A stretch of DNA of 64,000 bases from Pomphorhynchus laevis (GCA_012934845.2 WNNJ02001112.1:62001-126000), one strand, 5' to 3'; counted from the first letter of the stretch, positions 46,600-58,059 are shown. Translations and numbers: made by a program. The notes: generated from the letters alone by a model not told the origin.

Positions 46600-48474
46600 A
46601 ATGAATTTTTATAAAAATATACAGTGTTTTATAGTTACAATTTTTAATTGGAGAGATTTAGGAGCTGAAAATAAAATAAAATTATCTTCCGAATTGTATT
46701 TAAATAAACACCTCAACATTGCCGAGTCGATTTTGATTAAAATTTGTTCAGATAACGGATGCTGACTGATTCTTTGTTTCGATAATATTTTATTTTAAGC
46801 GTGTCGTCTTTCTATTAAGTCGCTTGAAGCGACTTTTTAGGAAAAGGCCAATTTTGGGTTTTAAAATTGACTGTTTTAATTTTCTTAGAAGAGAGGGAAT
46901 TTTATAATTCGCTTCCCTTTAAAACATGTTTAAATTTCAGAGACATTATTGCTTACACACAAACATCATATTAGAGCTGATATGCTTATCTAAAACAAAT
47001 GCCTGATTTGTATTAAAATGTTATTAAGTCAGCATCAATGTACAAACCGACAAAAAACTTCATGTGATTCTCTTTTTTTTATGTTAATTTCTGAAGATGC
47101 TAGTTGTTTCTAGCGAAATATCAAAATAATTTTTGTTAACCTAATTGTTCCTGAATATTTAAAAATTTAAAATACCGATCAGTATGGATATTTCTAATAA
47201 AATAAATTTTTAATAAATTAAATTTAATAAATTTAATATACTGTATTATTTAAATATATTTATTTTGTAAGACATAATGAATTATATTTAATATGTTTAA
47301 TATATTATGTATTAATTATATTAATATAATAAATATTAATAAATATTAATTAGTAATATTAATTAATATATTAATATATTAATTATATTAATATATTTAA
47401 CCGAATAACAAACCGAAATAAATAGAAAACAAATAGAAAGGAAATAAATTAATTGGAATAGGTTCATTTTAAGATTTTAAAATGAACTTGCATGCTATGC
47501 GAATTTGCGCAAGTTTTAAATTAATTCCATACTAGCGAAGTGTTCAATGACAGTAAGATTAATAATAAAACAAAGTAAATGCTTCGCAATCACCATCAGT
47601 GTATGGTTCAAATCCTAAAGCTGCAATTACAATTGTTACAATATCATTTTTGTTAAAACGCTACTGGTTTGTAAAGAGTCTATATGATGATCCTAAATCC
47701 ACATAACAATCAAAATCTGATAATGTTTTAATTATTTATTAATAATGATATATTTAGAGACTTGACGTGTTTTAACGGGAAAATTAGTATTTTCAATGCT
47801 TAGTTTAATTGAAATCGGTCAGATGAGGAACATTATAATTCTTAAAAAGATTTACATCAGAATTAATGAAGAAATTTTTTTATTTAATTTTATAATTTTA
47901 TTATTTGATTATTAATTGAAATGCAAACGTCGTTTTTGGTGTTAATAAACGATTAAACGGTTTCAATAAACGATATTTAATAAACGTCTTTGTGGCTAAA
48001 CAAAACAGTTTCGGCGTCATTCTTTAAGGAACACAGCATTGAAGCAGAATAAGCATATCATTTCAGTATAGATACTAGGCTTCTTCCAAGCTATATGCAC
48101 CCTAGTTTTATTTAGCCACTTATATCAAAATAGGAAAATTACAAATTCTAATAAATGCTTCATATCATGCAAAATTAAAGAATATTATAGAATATTATAG
48201 AATATAACATAATATTATATCATAATAGAATATTATATTAATATTATACAAATTAAACTTAATTGTATTTCTTAATATGTATTAATATGTTTAATATTTA
48301 TATTAAATATTATTAAATATTTTATAAAATATTAAATAATATTTTATTTTAATATTAATATTTCTTAATATGTGTTCTCTTAATATTTAATATTTTTGAA
48401 TGCTTTATATATTTTATGAATTTAAACTCTTAACGGAAAATTTTGTTATTATTTTTAAATAATATACATTGTAT
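46600..48474. other. No secure gene, AT-rich
   Basis: Holds a hammerhead-like repeat at 47087-47125 and long A/T-only blocks at 47150-47400 and 48180-48380. A short minus-strand open piece at 47559-47620 (GFEPYTDGDCEAF) might be an exon but is unsupported. Confidence 0.4.
47087..47125 (+). ncRNA. Hammerhead-like motif
   Basis: CTGAAGA, T, then GCTAG/CTAGC with a TTGTTT loop, then GAAATATC. The stem sequence differs from that in the palindrome (GCTAAC/GTTAGC) yet pairing is kept, so the covariation supports a real stem between conserved CTGAAGA and GAAA blocks. Confidence 0.4.
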
Positions 48475-48735
48475 TTGGCCCCACTGTTATGTTGGGTCGA
48501 GGAATAGGTGCCGAAACCTGATAATTGAGCAGTTCCTTCTGATTACCTTCTTTAATCCTTATTCAATTCATCAAAATTTACTTTTATTTGAAATTTAAAT
48601 TGTTTATTTTAACTTGATATAAATATAAATTGTATAAAATATTAAATAATTATTTATTACTTATCTTTATTTTTATGCATCTAAAGTATAAAATACATAG
48701 ACTCGGTTATCTGATATGATTTGTTCTACTAACAA
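48475..48735 (+). repeat. 300-bp AT-rich repeat family, first of two tandem copies
   Basis: Begins ggccccactgttatgttggg, continues 'aggaataggtgccgaaacc' and ends 'atacatagactcggttatctgat'. Almost identical to the next copy over its first 75 bases. Confidence 0.85.
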
Positions 48736-48774
48736 GTTATTATTGACCTATAGATTTTATTTTTCCGGTGTTAT

Positions 48775-49080
48775 GGCCCCACTGCTATGTTGGGTCGAGG
48801 AATAGGTGCCGAAACCTGATAATTGAGCAGTTCCTTCTGATTACCTTTTTTAATCTTTATTCTGATACATCGTTTGTTATTTTTTAGTCAATTCATAAAA
48901 ATTGACTTTTATTTGAAATTTCAAGTTGATATAAATTATATAAAATCGTTTATAACAATTATTTGTTATTTATTATTTAATTAATAAATATTATTAGCAC
49001 ATTTAATTATTAAAATTTTATCGTTATTTTTAATTTATAAATAATATTAAATACGTAGACTCAGTTAGCTGATGTGATTT
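48775..49080 (+). repeat. 300-bp AT-rich repeat family, second tandem copy
   Basis: Begins ggccccactgctatgttggg and ends 'atacgtagactcagttagctgatg', about 85 bases before the start codon chosen for the phosphatase gene. Confidence 0.85.
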
Positions 49081-49164
49081 ATTTGATTCATAATTTTACT
49101 TTCAGATGGATGGCTTGAACGATTATGCTTAGAAAGTAAAAATATATGTAAAACGTTTTTTGGA

Positions 49165-52103
49165 ATGATTAAAGCAGATAGGTCCAAAAATTTAAATAAC
49201 GATAGTAGAAATAATAGTATCATTAACATAAAAGGGTCTATCAAAACCAACAAGCGAAGATTTCTTTGTTGCTTTGGTGGGCGTTATACAACAAAGTCAA
49301 ACGAATTTGCTATTGATGAAAAAGATAAATCATTTGATTGCAACGAAACAGGTGAAACAGATTTGATTTGTCGGGTACGTTTATGGTATTCATCTAAATG
49401 TGCTAATACTAATATTTACGAATAAGAATGGATCTTCATTTAACGAATATTTGCTTCCACCTCAGTGTCCTCTGCTGTCTGGTAGAAACAGCCTTGTAAT
49501 TGATCTCGATGAAACATTAGTTCATAGTTCGTTTAAGGTATAAAATAATATATTTTTATCTACATTTCTTTATTATCATAAATTTAGCCGTTTCCTTTCG
49601 CAGATTTTGTTATTTCTGTAGAAACTGATGGAGAATCTCAAACCGTATGGTTACTACACATTGAAAATGAATTTCGACAACAGTATTTTTAAATTTAGAT
49701 ATTTGTCGCTAAACGGCCATTTGTTGATTTATTTTTGGAAAGAATGCACGCACTTTTTGAATGCATTCTGTTTACGGCCTCGCTTCAACAGGTTATCTTG
49801 ATAAAAATACAATAAAACTGTAATCCTTAACAGAAGTCTATAAAAGTTTAAAAAATATATTAAATATATTAATATATTAAAATGTATTATACTATAATCA
49901 TCAGACGTATAAAATATATAAAAAATATTTCGAGATACAATCTGTTTATAATAAAATTTATCTTTTAAGGATCCGAAAAATGAATGAACACAATTTTAAG
50001 ATGTGTGGGATATATAATTTATATATAAAATTACGAATAAATTTGGCATATATTAAATTCAATAATACTTTTGCAATGAATCCCACGACAAATCTCTAAA
50101 ACATTGACTCTAGGATGTCTAGATAATTTCATATCGATATTGTACGAGTACAACGTTTTCAAATAGAAACACTGTGTATTATAGAAAAGACGTTTAATAT
50201 GGGACTACGTAATTTAAGCAGATTAATTCCAATTTATCAGCTCTGAATACTACAAATTCAGCTTCAACATTCTAATTTAAACATTTTTGATTAATTTGTA
50301 TTCTTTATAAGATCACTCCGTAGTCTTCACCGAAAATGTTATTTTACATCAACGAGTAAAAACAGTTATTTATAGGTTCATTCAGAAATATTTCCAATTA
50401 CATAAATTAAAATGCAAAATATTTATTAATCACGCATAGTCGAATGAAATTATCGTTTTTATCACACACTAAGTTTATTGTTCTGAACAAAGACGATAAA
50501 TAAGGATTTATTTATCGTCTCTTTATACAGGGTCTTTCAAGTTCGAGTTTCTTTTTAAAATTGGAATTAAACTCACATTGTGAAAGAAAAATCATATATT
50601 TTTTGTCGATGTATAATACACGTTCTACAATTTAAGAATGATAAACGATATCGTGTAAATGCCCACCGCGGGAACGCTTACAGACGTCAATCCTTTTGCC
50701 GAAATTTTCAATTACATTTCGGCATATTTGTGGTTCTATCTCCTTAATTTCGCGCCGAATGTTGTCTTTTAGTGCTTCAATTGATTCTGCTTTGTTAGCA
50801 TAAACCCTGTCTTTGAGATGGCGCCACAGAAAATAATCGAAAGGTGTTAAATCCGGAGATCTTCGGGGTCAATTTGCGTCTGCATTTCGGGAGAGTATTC
50901 TTCCCTTGAATTTCGATTTCAATAGCTTTATAAAGTAATATATTATAAAATAATATTTTAATAATCTTTTTATCTCTCTTCTAGAGAGATAAAAAGATTA
51001 AATTGTTGATAAAGGCGAAAGCCGATGTGTTTGAAGAATACTTTCGTTTGATTGATTTTGCTGGTGAACAACTAAACCCGTATATATAACCTTTATATAT
51101 AATTTTTATATCTAAAGGCTGAACGTTCTGAAATAAATATTTGCAAATCTAGTGCTTTACATTATTTAATAGGTATATTATAAAATATGTAAAAATTTAT
51201 AAAATTCATGCCATATATTTTTTTATAAATTAGATTTCAAAGTATTGAAAGTAGTTAAAAATTATATAAAATATTATATAATAAATACTAAACCCACAAT
51301 CTTATTCAATTTCAAATATATGAAATAATATATATTAAATAATAATATATATTAAATATTATAATATTTATATAATTATTAAATATAAATATTAAATATT
51401 TTATAATATATATAATATATAATAATATAAAATATTATAATATTTATATAATTATTAAATATTTATATTAAATATTTATATTATTATATAAATATAATTA
51501 AATATCATTTTAGAAAAGCGTGCTTTTATTGAATTATAATCTGTATATTAAAAAATTATACGAAATATTATAATATTTCGTATTATATTCTTAATATTTC
51601 GTATTATTTTGTGCTCTAAGCAATCGTTTGATAATTAATTAGTTGATTGACGGTTTTACAAAAAAAATAAAATCATGTATCATTTCTGGCAAATAATTTA
51701 GTATGCGGATCTTGTTGCCAATAAGCTCAGCAATCATTTTCATCTACGTCTTTTCCGTGAAGCCTGTCTCTGTCGTAACGGTATATACATAAAGGTATTT
51801 GAATGGAACATGTTAAGTAGTTAAGTTGTAGATGTTTTCTTAAGAATCTTAGCATACTCGGTAGATCATTAAGTAAACTGGCAATTATCGATAACTCACC
51901 AGCTTGTTATTCACTTCATCCCCACAATGCTGTGAGTTTTTGCTGTGACTTTTTTCATTGTTTTATTTAATTTTAAAATTAAGATTCCTGTAAATAGTTG
52001 GTTTGATGATCCAAATGACACAGAATTACTTGACATTTTGCCATATATGGAGAAAATCGCAATTGCCAATGATATACGAATAATTATTTCGTGTGAAATG
52101 TAG
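49165..52103 (+). CDS. Small CTD phosphatase-like protein (CTDSP/SCP family), seven exons
   Basis: HAD-type protein-serine phosphatase; relatives dephosphorylate the RNA polymerase II C-terminal domain. Exons: 49165-49374, 49427-49537, 49588-49644, 49699-49791, 51702-51794, 51845-51931, 51984-52103. All splice sites are GT-AG, all introns phase 0; five are 50-54 bases and one 1910. The product is about 256 residues, normal for the family. The N-terminal [10 protein letters not shown] recalls the cysteine pair of SCPs. The catalytic motif [16 protein letters not shown] has both nucleophile Asp residues. [46 protein letters not shown] (motif III) and [20 protein letters not shown] follow in family order. 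It is rather diverged from vertebrate SCPs (for example [13 protein letters not shown]). The start is uncertain: the frame can extend upstream to an acceptor-like TTTCAG at 49105. Confidence 0.9.
50491..50520. repeat. 12-bp hairpin next to the mariner end
   Basis: agacgataaata (50491-50502) and tatttatcgtct (50509-50520), six bases outside the presumed mariner terminus. Confidence 0.8.
50526..50935 (-). pseudogene. Tc1/mariner-type transposase, C-terminal fragment with end
   Basis: Minus strand: [13 protein letters not shown], a stop replacing Trp (TGA at about 50870), then [18 protein letters not shown] (third catalytic Asp within FDYF), [20 protein letters not shown] and [16 protein letters not shown] with a stop at 50632. 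The order matches the C-terminal third of mariner-type DDE transposases. About 100 bases further, 'tacagggtctttcaagttc' at 50526 resembles a mariner terminal repeat beside a TA. The 5' two-thirds is missing. Confidence 0.82.
50985..51089 (+). other. Exon-like 35-codon fragment, copy 1 (in phosphatase intron 4)
   Basis: After a strong acceptor (TCTCTCTTCTAG), the frame reads [34 protein letters not shown] and stop TAA at 51087-51089; similarity to copy 2 runs on to about 51132. Not recognised. It could be an alternative last exon, or a fragment of another gene carried in by duplication. Confidence 0.45.
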
Positions 52104-53316
52104 AATAGAAGAAGATCATCATTTAAACTAATCCATACTCGGTGTTTTATGAAATTGTTGAAATTGTATGTTTGAGTTGTAAAATATTTTCAGATTTTAT
52201 AATTTCGGAGTATGTTCTATTTTACTAAACTCTTTTTTACATTTAAGATATGCAACAAACAGTTGAGTTAAAGACTTGTCATGTGAAAATAAATTTTAGG
52301 ATTTTTGTAGTTTTATCACTGTAAATCTAACAGATCGAAGACAACTCTAAATGTTATAGCAACTACGATGTGAAATTTGCGTTTACTGCACGCGAGTAGG
52401 TAATATTTAACTATCGTATCGATTTGTTGATTGAAGTTTAATTTGACACGCTGCTGTAAGGAGGAAAATTATAAGTCAGTTAATGCTTTCAGGAATATGT
52501 CATCTAGTGTTCTGAATGGAACCAGTCGCTTGATATCAATATATGAAAGGTTTAAAATTCATTGTAAATGCTTAGAATTAAAATAGCATCTAGAACAGCA
52601 TTGTGCCAAATAATTTCTAGTGTTAATGCTATGTTAAGAAGACGTTAAAATTAAGGGTCGAAAGCCTTATGAAATTTCATCAAGACTTGCAGTCATCAAT
52701 CACGTAGCTTTTTACTGCTATTTGATTTTCATTCATTACTGTTATTTGATTTTCTATCCCACATCATTTTTTAATATGACCTTTGCGGATTGAGAATACT
52801 TTTAAAATGATGCTACGAATAATCAAAATTCGTCATTGATTTTAGCTGTCTTAAACAGTTGATGTTGTATGTTGTTTGCTATTTCTCAACATGAATACTT
52901 TAGGTCGTTCTCGCAGGCACCTTAGGAGCAGAACACTAATACGGCTGTAAAGGCTTTTTAAAGTTTACCCAATTCGCCTTATATGCTTGAATAGCTGGTA
53001 ATGATGCAGATCTCTTTGATATTCGAGAGTTATTTAAGCATCTACTGACTAATTGAACATGTTCCGTATACAATGACTCCCTTTATACAAACGTTTTCCA
53101 GGTTTCCTCGCGTCCTCCTCACAATACGAAGATCTTTATTGAAACAATTCCCTCTAATTTTATTTTCACCGCTCAAAGCGTTATTATTCTACATTATCCA
53201 CTCTTTGGCAAATGAGTAAAATTTGTTTCTTAATAGAGTTGTTAAGTCCTTCTTACTGTTGTTATAAATTTGTTGCTTTAAGGATTTATTTTATGTCTCT
53301 TTTTTAAGTCTTAAAA
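52104..53316. other. 3' region of the phosphatase gene, no further gene seen
   Basis: Presumed 3' UTR and intergenic DNA. Short open frames only. Composition is less AT-extreme than in other gaps, so decayed coding sequence is possible at about 52880-53240 but none was recognised. Confidence 0.45.
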
Positions 53317-53322
53317 GCTTAG

Positions 53323-53427
53323 AGAGATAAAAAGATTAAATTGTTGATAAAGGCGAAAGCCGATACGTTTGAAGAATACTTTCATTTGATTTATTTTGCT
53401 GGTGAACAACTAAACCCGTACATATAA
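53323..53427 (+). other. Exon-like 35-codon fragment, copy 2
   Basis: Same frame and stop as copy 1 with three visible residue changes (ADVFEE to ADTFEE, FRLID to FHLIY). It again follows an acceptor-like AGCTTAG. Similarity continues to about 53475 ('aaaggctaaacgttct'). Confidence 0.45.
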
Positions 53428-53475
53428 CCTTTGTATATAATTTTTATATCTAAAGGCTAAACGTTCTAAAATAGA

Positions 53476-54179
53476 TTCCGTTTTTAATGGATTCCGTTTT
53501 AATGGATTCCGTTTTTGATATGGAATTATGGAATATGGAGAATATACTAAGTCTACGTGTATTAAATACGTAGACTCAGTTAGCTGATTTGAATTACTAA
53601 TAAAAAAATTTAATTGATTAAAGGAGTGAATATAATGTTTATTGAAATCGAATTTTCGATTTCAATAAATATTTTTTAATTTTCTTGAGGCACATCTCTG
53701 CATTTCATTGTCTGGATCTCGTATTTTACCACTGTGACATGATATACCAACTTAGAGATCGTTATTTGGAAGGATACACCTATATATCCTTGTCTGTATA
53801 TCGTACTTTTGATTGACGATTTCTGCAATAAGAGGGTAGGCAGTCAATAGACTCTACCATCTCGATTGCATTGACATCTCTCACACCTTGCTGCTGCTCC
53901 ATTGCACACACAGCATCGATGGGGAGTCTGGGGCCTTGCTCGTGGCATACAATCCGAGTAAGGATGACAATTTCACTAAGAATGACAGTGCCAGTTTTTT
54001 GTATATTGTATTGTATGTAATCACCCAAAATGTATGATTACCTTGTAGGTAATAATATGGTGTAATAAAAGCTCTTAAAATTTTAATATACATTTTTCTT
54101 AGCAAATTGTTACTTTTTAACATATAATTTTTTATATTTAACGGAGCTGCTATTAATTTATTAATTCTTACAATTTAAA
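53476..54179. other. Short repeats and an unrecognised minus-strand open frame
   Basis: 53480-53515 has a triplicated 'ggattccgttttt' unit. 53560-53595 is a tail of the 300-bp family. 53638-53669 is a 13-bp hairpin. The minus-strand frame 53780-54028 (82 codons, TGTVILSEIVILTRIVCHEQ) has near-balanced base composition but no known motif. Confidence 0.35.
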
Positions 54180-54667
54180 ACAATTAACAGAAGTATCCTA
54201 CTCTAGACTTCGACGATAGTCTTCTACATCGCAGAGAATCTGGCTCTACCAGCAAACACCAACGCGACGTTTCCGATTGAACCAACTGCGAGCTCATTCG
54301 CAATAGTATCGACGTGAGGAGCTTCATAAATCTTAATATTTGCTCTGAGGAACGTATGCACCTGAGCACCCGTACTTAATGATATATGTTAGGCCCGTTT
54401 CAGGGCCGACCTCGCTCTCTTCTGGACACTCTTAAATCTATTCAAGTCAGATCCGACGGTCCATGGTACCGTAATGGCAAACCCCAAGTATCTTACTATA
54501 TGTGTAAAGACCGGTAGGGGTTGATTGCTAAAAATGGAAAGAAATCATTGTGCTAGACTGTTTAGCTTTTTCTTGGTGGTAGGGGCGCCATGAAAGACAA
54601 CCCCCTGCGATTTCGAGGAATTTAGAAGAAGATTGGAGAAAGTTCTGTTGAAAGCCGTGAACAGGGC

Positions 54668-54709
54668 TGATATCACATTCCTGTTCCAGAAAACAGGAAT
54701 GTGATATCA
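54668..54709. repeat. 18-bp perfect hairpin inside LINE RT
   Basis: tgatatcacattcctgtt (54668-54685) and its reverse complement (54692-54709), 6-base spacer. It falls at the YADD region, where other copies show no inverted duplication. Confidence 0.88.
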
Positions 54710-56139
54710 TCAGCGTATACCACGAGATGTTGATCACTTAAAAATGATTATAACAGAACAATGGAGCCAGCAAGAAATAAGATTGGCGAAAGTGGGGACC
54801 CTTGAGGCACACCTTAATTGAACAAAGCGGACGAGCATCTCCTCGTAAAAAATCGCTTGTTATACAACAATATTTTTACCCTGTCAAGAAAGACAGCCAC
54901 AGCAAGCAAATGGCTGTGGTCTTGACAAAACTGGTGCACTTCACCTATTGCAGAATAAACCGACGACTTTCCAAACCCATGAAAACCTGGTAGGATTAAA
55001 TTTCGCCTACTTAAATGATCGCGGTTTTTACGCGCAAGTGCATTTTCGTAAATGGAAATGAGAGAGTTTGAATCGAAATGGGCTGCAGATCTTTAGGAAT
55101 GTAAATAATTTTTGTCTAGTAAAAATAGTTGACGGCTAATGTTAATGCCAATAATATCAGATGGTGATACTAAAAGCATAGTGATGGCGACCTATTTTCT
55201 CTGACTGCCCGTCAAAAGTTGACAGATGCGATTGGAGAGTGGCGAATGGGTTTTGGAGGTTCCCGGAAGCGGACCCCAGGAGTTAATGATATCCGTAACC
55301 AAAAAATCCCTACTCCTGAAATTGGCCCAGACAAGGATTGGTTGAGGAGAAAGAGTGGCTCCATATTTGTGATGGGATACTATCTCTTCCAAAACTTTAT
55401 CAAGAACTATGTTGCTAATTCACATGATGCTCTCTCATTCCAGCTCACAAACTTCTCTTGCTTGAAAATCTTCCAACAAGAAGATTAAGATTGATTAAGT
55501 CGAGCAAAATTATCCTTATCCCTTCTCAATTGGTGTCTATATCTAGAACTTTAATATTCTTTCGAGAGAGCTTGTCTTAAGGAAACAGAGATTGGGAGGT
55601 GTAAAATTTTTGCTATGACCTTAAGTTTTATCTGAGTGACATTGAAAATACTCTCTTTATAGGTAGTCGAAAGTATCCTGGTAGCTTGCGAAAAGAGATA
55701 AGAATTAAATCGGGTCAATTTCGCATTTCCTGCAACAGAAAATAGTACATCAGCCGCCTGTAAGAGCGCCACTCTGACTGAATCAAGGCGAAACCTCCTT
55801 CTCACCAGGGTATCTTCCTCCAACCACTAACGAAGTAGGTCGTGCGAGGTGGTCAGTTGTTGGCACGACTGCTCAATACAGAAGGGCTTAAGCAACCATT
55901 TCTCTTGTAGCAGTGGGATGTCGAGGAGAGAATTAGTTGGGCAATGGAAGGTAGGGGATTATTGTTTGTGTATAAAATAATAATCGTACCTAGCTGGGCC
56001 GAGGGCTGCCATAATCCAACTACCGGTTCTGTCGTTAAAGTCACCAAGAATCATGTCATAGTCGCTGCCTATAATACGATCAAGGAGGTCGCGGTTCTTG
56101 TGGATCTCGCCAGGTCGAATATATATAATTGTAGATGTT

Positions 56140-56162
56140 GCCTATATATTGTATATATAGGC
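56140..56162. repeat. 10-bp hairpin inside LINE endonuclease
   Basis: gcctatatat (56140-56149) and atatataggc (56153-56162), spacer tgt. Intact copies have a single 'ggccta' region here. Confidence 0.7.
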
Positions 56163-56449
56163 TATGCTGATGCGTGTCCCATTTTTACAAAGTGCTATAG
56201 CTAAACAAAAGAAGACAGGACATGAATAATTTAGCAAGATAAAGGATCTTGATTTTAAGGGGTATTTTAATAAGGCTACAAGACTTTGAGATTAAAAGGA
56301 ATTAGGTGGGGTTAAATACGGAGTATAGTGGGCGAATATAGGAAAACTATTACATCAGCATCGCGATCATATAAAAAACGAAGAGCAGAAACACCTCCCA
56401 AATTCTACTGAAGAATATTCAGTGAAAAATGGTCTCGACTATTTGCCAT

Positions 56450-57650
56450 TGCATTTGTTTACGGGTAAGAAAGCGACCTTTAAACTGAAAGCAGCAGTGG
56501 AAGGGGTGTTTCTTCCACTACTGGATTCAGCCAAGAACTCACTGTTCCCATACGGGCTGATAGGAATATCTTCATTTCTCTTATTTGAGCAACCATCGAT
56601 CAGAGCTTCCTCATTTGCCAGTTTCTATTTTCCGCCTTGGACATTTTTTACTGTTACGAAAGATGCCCGTTTATTGGAAGATACTTGTTCTTTTAGAATT
56701 TGAGACGGTGACCGCATCGCAGAGATTGTTTGCGCTAAAAACTTCTCTAAGTGTTTTGAGAGTTCTACAAATTTCATGTCCACAAGGACCTTGTACTCTT
56801 CAAATTCTTTGTTTATCGAATGAGAAGAATTCAGAACTGATGAATCGGTTAAAAATTATCCATGTGAATTCCGAGAAATCTTCGCAGCTGCTGAAGGCTT
56901 CTTCATATGCCGGCTTTGGTACTCTTTAAATTTTATGTATTTTTTAAGTATGCCAGGTGATTTACCCCACAATCTTTAAATATGGGATCATTATTCTTTG
57001 AGCATTTACCAGTATTCCCTAATTCTATGCATGTGGGGCATATCAATTCAACACAGTAAAAAGATCCCTATTGGTCAGCATTTTTGTCAATGAGGAAAGG
57101 TGACAATATTAGATTAGACTTACTGAAAGTATATGTTCGTACCCAGAAACGTGTTATGTGCGTTCCTCACCAGCACCATTGCATTAATCGTAGTTGTGGC
57201 GAAAGCCATTGGAAGTACGGATATCTTTCCTTTTAATGTATCGTACGTCTTTAATTGCGAATGCGGCTTTAATATTTTTTATGAAAAGTAAAGATCTGGA
57301 AATAAAAATTTCTTAAATAAAAATAAATTTCTAGGGTTCTTGTCAAAGTAATCAAAATATAATTGTGCCAGATCATTTGTGGCGAAATATTAATGAAACT
57401 TACCAGGATACTTTCTGGCAGAATTGTAAACTATTCTGTAAGGATAGTTACCCACGAAGGGCTTCAGAAATATTTTAAAAATGTCCTTCGCTTTTTGTAA
57501 TGAACTTATGCTTATTTCCACAAGGTTTAATAGCTTCATAATAAGATGACGCCCATTAGATTTGCTTAAAGATCTACTAACCTGCAATATATCGTTGTTC
57601 CATTTGACTTTGGGTGTGAAACCATTAGAAGAATTCGTTTTTGTCACTGG
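56450..57650 (-). pseudogene. LINE-A gag pseudogene
   Basis: The N-terminal part 57390-57647 (FKIFLKPFVGNYPYRIVYNS) aligns with FNIFLREFTSSYKKRILFNS of the best copy. The knuckle region near 57040-56950 reads CPTCIELGNTGKC then DCGVNHLAY. The C-terminal part 56450-56900 has ALIDGCSNKRNEDIPISPYG. Many stops. Confidence 0.65.
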
Positions 57651-57984
57651 GTTACTTAGAAGTTTGTTAAAATTCTTTGTAATATGCTTGTTAACGCTGT
57701 TGAATGAAATTTTTTTGAACGCTCCGACAAAAAATTGCTACTTATATGACTATTGCTATATCGCATAAGTAAAAAGATTAGTTGTGTTCTTTCATCATCA
57801 AATAAAATAAACTACAATAATTAAATAAACTATAAATATATCTTATGTATCACTTATAAATTATATTTATATAATATAATATTATATAATATCTTATCTT
57901 AAATCAAAAAAGAGATATAAAATATAAAAAAGATGATTAAATATCACTGATCAAAGAATATGGTGAATATAATTGTCATTGAAA

Positions 57985-58030
57985 TCAAATTTTTCAATAG
58001 CTAACTGTAATCCTCATCAGGATAAATTAT
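57985..58030 (-). ncRNA. Weak hammerhead-like / Penelope-type terminal motif
   Basis: Minus strand reads CTGATGAGGATTACAG, TTAGCTATTGAAAA. CTGATGA and a following GAAA are present but stem II pairing is poor. A Penelope GIY-YIG fragment lies 1 kb downstream. Low confidence. Confidence 0.2.
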
Positions 58031-58059
58031 ATAAAATAGTTTTAAATAATAGCTAGTTA

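Larger units (their letters stand above)
49792..51701 (+). other. Enlarged intron 4 of the phosphatase gene
   Basis: 1.91 kb where neighbouring introns are 50-54 bases. It contains the mariner fragment at 50526-50935, hairpins at 50491-50520 and 50962-51000, and an exon-like fragment at 50985-51089. Confidence 0.85.
54184..56440 (-). pseudogene. LINE-A ORF2 pseudogene
   Basis: Minus-strand blocks: endonuclease start around 56430-56360, FNDRTGSW around 56040, SLRQALSKEY (55551-55580), the KYGATLSPQPILVWANFRSRD block (55320-55380), LRPISIQTLSFPFTK (about 55080), a CGLSRQVLS-like RT remnant, YADDI-like box interrupted at 54668-54709, and KYLGFAITVPWT near 54490. Stops and frameshifts are frequent. 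Confidence 0.75.
54180..57650 (-). mobile_element. LINE-A copy, minus strand, full length but decayed
   Basis: ORF2 (about 54184-56440) and gag (about 56450-57650) follow in order. Both are broken in many places, more so than in the copies at 22.8-30.3 kb. Two template-switch-like hairpins interrupt ORF2, at 54668-54709 and 56140-56162. Confidence 0.82.

Noticed and set aside
47559..47620. Possible minus-strand terminal exon (GFEPYTDGDCEAFTLFYY, stop)
   Set aside because: Only 20 codons, and the acceptor lacks a pyrimidine tract. It could be chance in AT-rich DNA.
48775..48830. Pol III box B in the 300-bp repeat head (GGGTCGAGGAAT)
   Set aside because: Only a loose match to GWTCRANNC and no box A was found at the right distance.
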